Assembly: GCA_040757055.1 (NCBI GenBank)
Contig: JBFLXY010000003.1
Location: forward strand, 124,001-188,000
Reading direction: 5' to 3'
Source: JAJZRJ01 sp040757055
Lineage (GTDB): Bacteria > Desulfobacterota > Desulfobulbia > Desulfobulbales > Desulfurivibrionaceae
Length of the DNA: 64,000 bases
Part shown: piece by piece, positions 59,803 through 64,000 of the stretch
Position numbering within the stretch: position 1 is the first letter of the stretch
How the letters are laid out: each line of letters begins with the position of its first letter
The notes under the pieces: model-generated
Seen by the model: the letters and a program-made list of their open reading frames with translations, nothing else
Databases searched by the model: none
Told to the model about the DNA's origin: nothing
Translations under genes and position numbers: made by a program

Positions 59803-60801
59803 ATGTACGAACAGATCATGCTCGCCGCCCTGCTTCAGAACGATCCCGCCGCAAACGGCAGGGAGGATATCGGCGCGGAACTCTCGCGCTGCCGGGCCAT
59901 CGAAGCGGCAGCGGAACGGCTGCACTGTTTTGATGCACTGGCGGGCCGCAGCACCGCCCCGGCACCGCCAGCAACATCGCCGATGGTAGCGGCCGGCTCC
60001 CAGCCGCCAACTCCCCCCAATCTGCTGGTGCCGGCCGAACGCTGGGGGTTCATGGCCGAACGGTCCACCTTCAAGCTCACTCCCTACAAGCTCAACTACA
60101 TCCTGCCGTTTTCGTACAACGATTCCCAAAACGACACCGCGTGGCAGCAGCAGCATCCGGGCGAAGGGCTTGACGAGGTGGAGGTCAAGTTCCAGTTGAG
60201 CGCCCAGATCAAGGCATGGGACAACATTTTCCAGGGCAACGGCGATTTGTGGCTCGCCTATTCCCAGCTCTCTTTCTGGCAGGCATACGATTCCGGCGGC
60301 TCCTCCCCCTTCCGCGAGAGCAACTATGAGCCCGAGGCCTATGTGGCATGGACCATGGACCGGAAATTGGCGGGCCTGACCGGACGGCTGCTGAAAATCG
60401 GCTTTGTCCACCAGTCCAACGGGCGGAGCGAACCGCTGTCGCGGAGCTGGAACAGGATTTACGCCGCCGTTGCCATGGAGCGGGGCAATTTTGCCCTGCA
60501 GATCAAGCCGTGGTATCGTCTGCCCCAGGAGAAAGACAACCCCGACATCGCGGATTACCTCGGCTATGGCGAGGTGGATCTCTATTACACCGCCGGGCAA
60601 CATCTTTTCCATGCGCTGTGGCGCAACAATCTCGATCTCGGCGGCAACCGCGGCGCCATCCAGCTTGACTGGGGATTCCCGATCTACAAAGGGCTCAAGG
60701 GGTATGTCCAGTATTTCAACGGCTATGGCGAGAGCCTCCTCGACTATAACGAATCCGGCAACCGCATCGGCTTCGGCTTCATGCTGACCGACTGGCTGTG
60801 A
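59803..60801 (+). CDS. pldA: Outer-membrane phospholipase A1 (OMPLA) without visible signal peptide
   Basis: The 332-residue product has the OMPLA beta-barrel with the active-site string HQSNGRSEPLSRSWNR: His203, Ser205 and a later Asn correspond to the E. coli His-Ser-Asn triad. The barrel begins near residue 85. The N-terminus (MYEQIMLAALLQNDPAA) lacks the basic and hydrophobic parts of a signal peptide, and it cannot be extended because the TAG of rtcB lies in the same frame just upstream. Family members usually have a signal peptide followed by a CxxI...RLxCFDxL segment, and that segment is present here (residues 30-46). Either export uses a cryptic signal or the 5' end is altered. Confidence 0.82.
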   Translation: MYEQIMLAALLQNDPAANGREDIGAELSRCRAIEAAAERLHCFDALAGRSTAPAPPATSPMVAAGSQPPTPPNLLVPAERWGFMAERSTFKLTPYKLNYILPFSYNDSQNDTAWQQQHPGEGLDEVEVKFQLSAQIKAWDNIFQGNGDLWLAYSQLSFWQAYDSGGSSPFRESNYEPEAYVAWTMDRKLAGLTGRLLKIGFVHQSNGRSEPLSRSWNRIYAAVAMERGNFALQIKPWYRLPQEKDNPDIADYLGYGEVDLYYTAGQHLFHALWRNNLDLGGNRGAIQLDWGFPIYKGLKGYVQYFNGYGESLLDYNESGNRIGFGFMLTDWL

Positions 60802-61174
60802 GCCGGGCGTTGCCGGGGAGACGAAGGCACACAGATGCGCAGAAGGGGTTGGCTGGGAATCATTGCCGGCGGTATCGGGCTGGCCGCGGTTGTTTTTTAT
60901 CACCACCATCATGTCATTCGTCATCTGTGTCGCCAGCATGTGCATCTCCGTCATTCCGGCCAGCCACCGGATTTCCCGCTCGGCCATGGTGCCCGTGAGC
61001 ATCATCCTCATCACCCGGGGGCTGCAGAGCCTTATGTTCTTTCATCCGCGGCCAGTTTCACCATCCGCGCATCGTCGGCATCCTGAGCGGTTTTTTTGAG
61101 CGTGATCCCCCTTTTCCTCCAGCGGCGTGGTCTCTCCCTTCGCGAGTTTTCCCGGCTGGCCCAGGAATTTTGCC
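60802..61174. other. 373-bp region without a confident gene
   Basis: A possible 83-codon plus-strand frame starts at ATG 60835 with GAAGG upstream; its first 22 residues would be a basic plus hydrophobic anchor, then a His-rich tail that looks like antisense of a Met-rich frame on the minus strand. Neither is convincing. A run of seven T (61090-61096) follows but without a stem. No known RNA was recognised. Confidence 0.4.
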
Positions 61175-61450
61175 ATGATCAACCCCGAGGCGCATGCGGT
61201 CCATGCCCTGAAGGCGATGTTTTTCAAGGGCGCACGTTTGACCACCGTCCTGGGGGCTTTGTTTTTTCTGTCCGTCTTTACGGCAATCATGCTGGTGCTG
61301 GCGGTGGCGACTTTCCAACGGGCGGAAGAGGATGGTATGATGGAGCACGGCAGGATGGACGCTTGGCTTTTGCAGCGAGAGGCGCCGAAACACGGCAATG
61401 GAGTGATTGCGCATGTATGCTGTACTGAACCGCTGCGGCGGCTGGTTTGA
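61175..61450 (+). CDS. Small putative membrane protein
   Basis: The 91-residue frame starts at ATG 61175 with AGGA eight bases upstream. It has one strong transmembrane helix (about 19-45, VLGALFFLSVFTAIMLVLAV) preceded by Lys/Arg. The C-terminal part overlaps the following membrane protein gene by 38 bases in a different frame, so the end may be unreliable. No family was recognised. The hydrophobic segment with flanking charges makes it plausible but not certain. Confidence 0.45.
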   Translation: MINPEAHAVHALKAMFFKGARLTTVLGALFFLSVFTAIMLVLAVATFQRAEEDGMMEHGRMDAWLLQREAPKHGNGVIAHVCCTEPLRRLV

Positions 61451-62303
61451 CCGTTTTGAGGAACACTGGGAAAGTCTGCGGGGACAGAAGATCCTGGCCT
61501 CCTTTCTGGTTCTCTTCTTTCTGGCGGCGGTGGCGGTCATTGAACTGAACCGGCGGGCCTTGGTGCCGCCCCCTTTTGATCATATTTTTTCCCGCACCCA
61601 TTTGGCGGCCATCGAGCAGGCCTTCAACCTCCTGCTGGCCGTGGAGGTGGTCAGCCTCATCCTGAGCCTGGTGCATTCGGTGTCGCGGTCGGTGGGCAAG
61701 CAGTTCGAGGTCTTCTCCCTCATTCTGCTGCGCGGCACCTTTAAGAACATCTCCCATTTCGACGAGCCGTTGCTGTGGGAGCAGGTTGAGTCGGTGATCG
61801 TGCCCATTGTCGCCTCGGCGGCGGGCGCGCTTCTGATCTTTGTCATCCTCGGCTTTTTCTACCGGCTCCAGAAGCCGCACCCGCTCAAGATGCCGCCGGA
61901 AGACCGCAACAAGTTCATCCTGGCCAAGAAACTTATCGCCCTTGCCCTGCTGACAAGCTTTCTTGCCCTGGGGATGTATGATGTCTGGAGCTACGTCCGG
62001 CATGGCCATCCGGAGAAAATCTTTGAGATGTTCTACACCCTGCTCATCTTCAGCGACGTGCTCATCGTGCTCATCTCCCTGCGCTACAGTTCCCACTATC
62101 TGGTGGCCTTCCGCAACTCCGGCTTTGCCGTGGCCACCATGCTGATCCGACTGGCCTTGCTGGCGCCGACCACCATCGGCGCCATCCTGGGAGTGGGCAC
62201 CGCACTCTTCGCGCTGGGGATTACCATCGCCTACAATGCCTTTGTGCCGGTGCTCTGTGAGGAGTGCGTGCTGGAAAAAAAAGGGGATGGCTACCCCTCA
62301 TAG
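61413..62303 (+). CDS. Uncharacterised polytopic membrane protein
   Basis: The 296-residue protein has five to six transmembrane helices and no known motif. Charged loops include SVGKQFEVFSLILLRGTFKN and YRLQKPHPLKMPPEDRNKF. A C-terminal CEEC pair lies in the last 20 residues. It precedes uspA by 44 bases and is likely co-transcribed, suggesting a stress-related membrane role. ATG 61413 with GGAG nine bases upstream is preferred over TTG 61407. Confidence 0.75.
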   Translation: MYAVLNRCGGWFDRFEEHWESLRGQKILASFLVLFFLAAVAVIELNRRALVPPPFDHIFSRTHLAAIEQAFNLLLAVEVVSLILSLVHSVSRSVGKQFEVFSLILLRGTFKNISHFDEPLLWEQVESVIVPIVASAAGALLIFVILGFFYRLQKPHPLKMPPEDRNKFILAKKLIALALLTSFLALGMYDVWSYVRHGHPEKIFEMFYTLLIFSDVLIVLISLRYSSHYLVAFRNSGFAVATMLIRLALLAPTTIGAILGVGTALFALGITIAYNAFVPVLCEECVLEKKGDGYPS

Positions 62304-62347
62304 GGGGTAGTTGTGGTGGCGGATTAAATTTTTCACAGGAGGGAAAC

Positions 62348-62794
62348 ATGGCGACAAAGCAATGCGGACTGAAGCTGTACGACTCCATTCTGGTGGCGTA
62401 TGACGGTTCCAAGTTCAGCGAGGCGGCCCTCGCCCAGGCCATCGACATGGCCAGGGCATGCCGCAGCAAACTCTACGTCATGCACGTGGTGGACCTCAAC
62501 GTGGAATACATGGCCATGACGCCGGGGCTGGAGGAGCAACTGGAAGCGGCGGCCCGCAAGCTGCTGAAGAAGGCCGAGAACAAGGTGAAAAAGGCAGGGC
62601 TTGCCTGCGAGGCGATCATGGGCTACGACGATCAGCCCCACCGCCCCATTGTGGCCGAGGCCAAAAAGCACAAGGTGGCGCTCATCGTGGTGGGCACCCA
62701 TGGCCGCACCGGCTTGGCCAAGGTGCTCATGGGCAGCGTTTCCCAGCGGATCATCGGCCATGCGCCCTGCACGGTGATGGTGGTGCCGGCCTGA
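62348..62794 (+). CDS. Universal stress protein UspA family
   Basis: The 148-residue protein has the Usp alpha/beta fold with ILVAYDGSKFSEAAL at the N-terminus and the ATP-binding motif GTHGRTGLAKVLMGSVSQR (GxxGx9GS pattern) near the C-terminus, so it is the ATP-binding type. An AGGAGG ribosome binding site precedes the ATG. It ends with a clear terminator. Confidence 0.94.
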   Translation: MATKQCGLKLYDSILVAYDGSKFSEAALAQAIDMARACRSKLYVMHVVDLNVEYMAMTPGLEEQLEAAARKLLKKAENKVKKAGLACEAIMGYDDQPHRPIVAEAKKHKVALIVVGTHGRTGLAKVLMGSVSQRIIGHAPCTVMVVPA

Positions 62795-62822
62795 TTTGAC
62801 GAGGTGGCGGTTGGAGGTGTCG

Positions 62823-62855
62823 AGCCTATCGTAGCGGGGCTGCGATAGGCTTTTT
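62823..62855 (+). terminator. Rho-independent terminator after uspA
   Basis: AGCCTATCG (62823-62831) and CGATAGGCT (62843-62851) form a perfect 9-bp stem with an 11-base loop, followed by TTTT. Confidence 0.88.
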
Positions 62856-62863
62856 GCTGCCCG

Positions 62864-63499
62864 TCAGCCGGTGCGGTCGAGCTTGTAGAGCACCGCGGTC
62901 AGGACGGAGCTTGCCGCCAGCAGCCAGCCCGGTCCCAGCAGCCAGAAGGCCAGGGGAATCGCCAGGTAGTAGCCGCGCATGCCGAGGGTATAGTGGGTGG
63001 CGGCGAGATTCAGGGTGTCGGCTACGTAGGTGAGGTCCACCAGCGATTGCGGGCCGCGCGGCACGTTGATCATGAAGCCCACATGGTTGTAATAGCGGAT
63101 GGCCAGGGTGAAGTTGAAGAAGGCGAAGAAAAAATCGGCCGAGAGCAGGAGAAGTTTGGCAAGCCGCAGCCCTTCGGGGTGGCTGCCCAGGATGCTGGTT
63201 CCCGGCAGGGAGGCCGGGGAGAGCCGCGCGGTGAGCGCCACGTTCAACAGGGCCAGGGCGATGAGGATGGAGGTGGAGGCCAGGAAGCTCGCGGCCATGG
63301 TCCAGTTGCGCAGGGTCTGGACCGCGAGGATGTCACGGTTGTGCTCCATGATGTTCTGCACCCAGGTGGTGCGGGTTTGGGCGTTGCGGGCAAACGAGGT
63401 GACGGCGGGGGAATGACGCCTCACCCAGTAGAGGTGGAGGTGGTAGGCGGCAAGCAGCAGAAAGGCCGCGGCGGTGAGCAGGATGTCGTCTGGCGGCAT
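62864..63499 (-). CDS. DUF599 family membrane protein
   Basis: The 211-residue protein has four to five transmembrane helices and the DUF599 pattern: AAYHLHLYWVRRHSP at the start, WVQNIMEHNRDILAVQTLRNWTM, then FFAFFNFTLAIRYYNHVGFMIN. Function of the family is unknown. The ATG is preceded by GAGG at seven bases. A TATAAT on the minus strand (63544-63549) could be its -10 box. Confidence 0.85.
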   Translation of the reverse strand: MPPDDILLTAAAFLLLAAYHLHLYWVRRHSPAVTSFARNAQTRTTWVQNIMEHNRDILAVQTLRNWTMAASFLASTSILIALALLNVALTARLSPASLPGTSILGSHPEGLRLAKLLLLSADFFFAFFNFTLAIRYYNHVGFMINVPRGPQSLVDLTYVADTLNLAATHYTLGMRGYYLAIPLAFWLLGPGWLLAASSVLTAVLYKLDRTG

Positions 63500-63616
63500 G
63501 GCAGACCTCGCGCAGGAAGCACGCCGGGAAGGCGTTCTGTCTCATTATAGCGCAAGAGCGGCCAACAGGGCGAAGAAAACGTCGCCCCGACCGTGCAGCA
63601 GGGGCGCGCGTTGACT

Positions 63617-63666
63617 TGGTGCCCCCGGCAGGAATCGAACCTGCGACTCCAGGATTAGGAATCCTG
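63617..63666 (-). tRNA. 3' fragment of tRNA-Arg(CCU), candidate attachment site
   Basis: On the minus strand the sequence contains an anticodon stem CAGGA/TCCTG with loop TTCCTAA (anticodon CCT), a T arm GCAGG-TTCGATT-CCTGC, the 3' acceptor strand CGGGGGC, discriminator A and encoded CCA. Upstream of the anticodon stem the D arm and 5' acceptor strand are missing and replaced by AT-rich DNA. It is not functional on its own. An integrase gene starts 97 bases away, so this is likely the left attachment site of an integrated element; the complete tRNA gene should lie at the other end. Confidence 0.85.
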
Positions 63667-63762
63667 ATTTAATTGTTTTTAATTCACTGAAATTATGATA
63701 AAAGAAATAAATAAAAATATTTTTTGGTGACAAATTTGGGACAGTGAGAGGAAAATTTCAAG
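63667..63762. other. AT-rich junction between tRNA fragment and integrase
   Basis: These 96 bases are distinctly AT-rich compared with the rest of the window and contain no gene. They mark the first bases of the integrated element and probably hold the integrase promoter and arm-type binding sites. Confidence 0.6.
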
Positions 63763-64000
63763 ATGGCGACGTTCGAGAAAAGAGGCCCCAGCCAATGGCG
63801 GGCCAAGGTGCGCAAAAAGGGGTTTCGCGCCCAGACCGACACCTTTGGAACGCGGAAAGATGCCGAGGCGTGGGCGAAAAAAGTCGAGTCGGAGATGGAT
63901 CAAGGGCTTTTCGTTAGCTCCAAGGAGGCCCAGCGAACGACCCTTGGCGAGGCATTGGAGCGGTATGCCACGGAGGTGTCGGCAGCCAAGAAAAGCGTCG
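63763..64000 (+). CDS. Tyrosine-type site-specific integrase, N-terminal part (3' end outside window)
   Basis: The 79 visible residues (MATFEKRGPSQWRAKVRKKGF...) match the N-terminal arm-binding and core-binding region of phage or island integrases, including TFGTRKDAEAWAKKVESEMD and RTTLGEALERYATEV. The catalytic domain lies outside the window. Its position beside a tRNA fragment is diagnostic. It has AGAGG upstream of the ATG. Confidence 0.85.
   Translation, partial: MATFEKRGPSQWRAKVRKKGFRAQTDTFGTRKDAEAWAKKVESEMDQGLFVSSKEAQRTTLGEALERYATEVSAAKKSV

Noticed and set aside
58261..61014. 917-codon open frame on the minus strand
   Set aside because: It lies antisense to archease, rtcB and pldA, which have clear family motifs. 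Long open antisense frames are common in GC-rich DNA; its sequence is low in known motifs.
60835..61086. 83-codon His-rich frame after pldA
   Set aside because: The first part could be an anchor, but the His-rich tail appears to be the complement of a Met-rich frame and no family is recognisable; kept only as a note in the region entry.

Overview
This is a 64 kb, GC-rich (roughly 60-65 % by eye) bacterial chromosomal segment. The gene content points to a Gram-negative anaerobe or facultative anaerobe of the former Deltaproteobacteria (Desulfobulbales or Desulfuromonadales relatives). The indicators are a Hyb-type periplasmic [NiFe]-hydrogenase with its whole maturation set, haem-binding sensor domains, many PAS/GAF/GGDEF/HD-GYP signalling proteins, a TatT-type TRAP transporter, an outer-membrane phospholipase, BamE-like and M48 lipoproteins, and a selenocysteine-encoding gene. 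The assignment is by gene content only; I would not name a genus.

Layout. 0-11 kb: an HDOD-domain gene end and a hybrid histidine kinase; a minus-strand operon of a geranylgeranyl-reductase-like flavoprotein, a small di-haem cytochrome and tsaE; an M23 peptidase followed by mutL; a four-helix-bundle gene with odd 9-bp repeats; purC; a lipoprotein; a DnaJ-like co-chaperone and ssb. 11.7-23.2 kb: one long hydrogenase operon, hybO-hybA-hybB-hybC-hybD-hypA-hypB-hypF-hypC-hypD-hypE, closed by a terminator that overlaps the last stop codon. 23-27.6 kb: an M48 protease with TPRs, then a convergent three-gene minus-strand operon (flavodoxin-like protein, unknown Cys-rich protein, diguanylate cyclase). 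27.7-39.8 kb: a signalling island with an HD-GYP phosphodiesterase, a phospholipase-D-like protein behind a long structured leader, a hybrid kinase, a haem-binding Tll0287-like sensor, a second kinase and a sigma-54 response regulator translationally coupled in a row, then a sigma-54 promoter in front of a receiver-only protein and Hsp20.

39.8-50.7 kb: thiol peroxidase, a three-module secreted pentapeptide-repeat protein, a GH15 glucoamylase, a Cys-rich GGDEF protein, a thioredoxin-like selenoprotein gene (in-frame UGA plus SECIS-like hairpin), metF, a degenerate histidine kinase, and small envelope or membrane proteins plus an FKBP isomerase. 50.7-63.5 kb: a DUF389 membrane protein; a TatT-DctP-DctQ-DctM transporter operon; a phosphoribosyltransferase; pcm; an archease-RtcB RNA-repair pair followed by a phospholipase A1 barrel; membrane proteins with UspA; and a DUF599 protein. 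At the right edge lies a truncated 3' part of a tRNA-Arg(CCU) gene with the start of a tyrosine-type integrase gene: the left boundary of an integrated element that continues outside the window.

The most striking object is the UxxC selenoprotein at 46169-46741, which conventional gene calling splits or truncates. No rRNA genes, CRISPR arrays or insertion sequences were seen.
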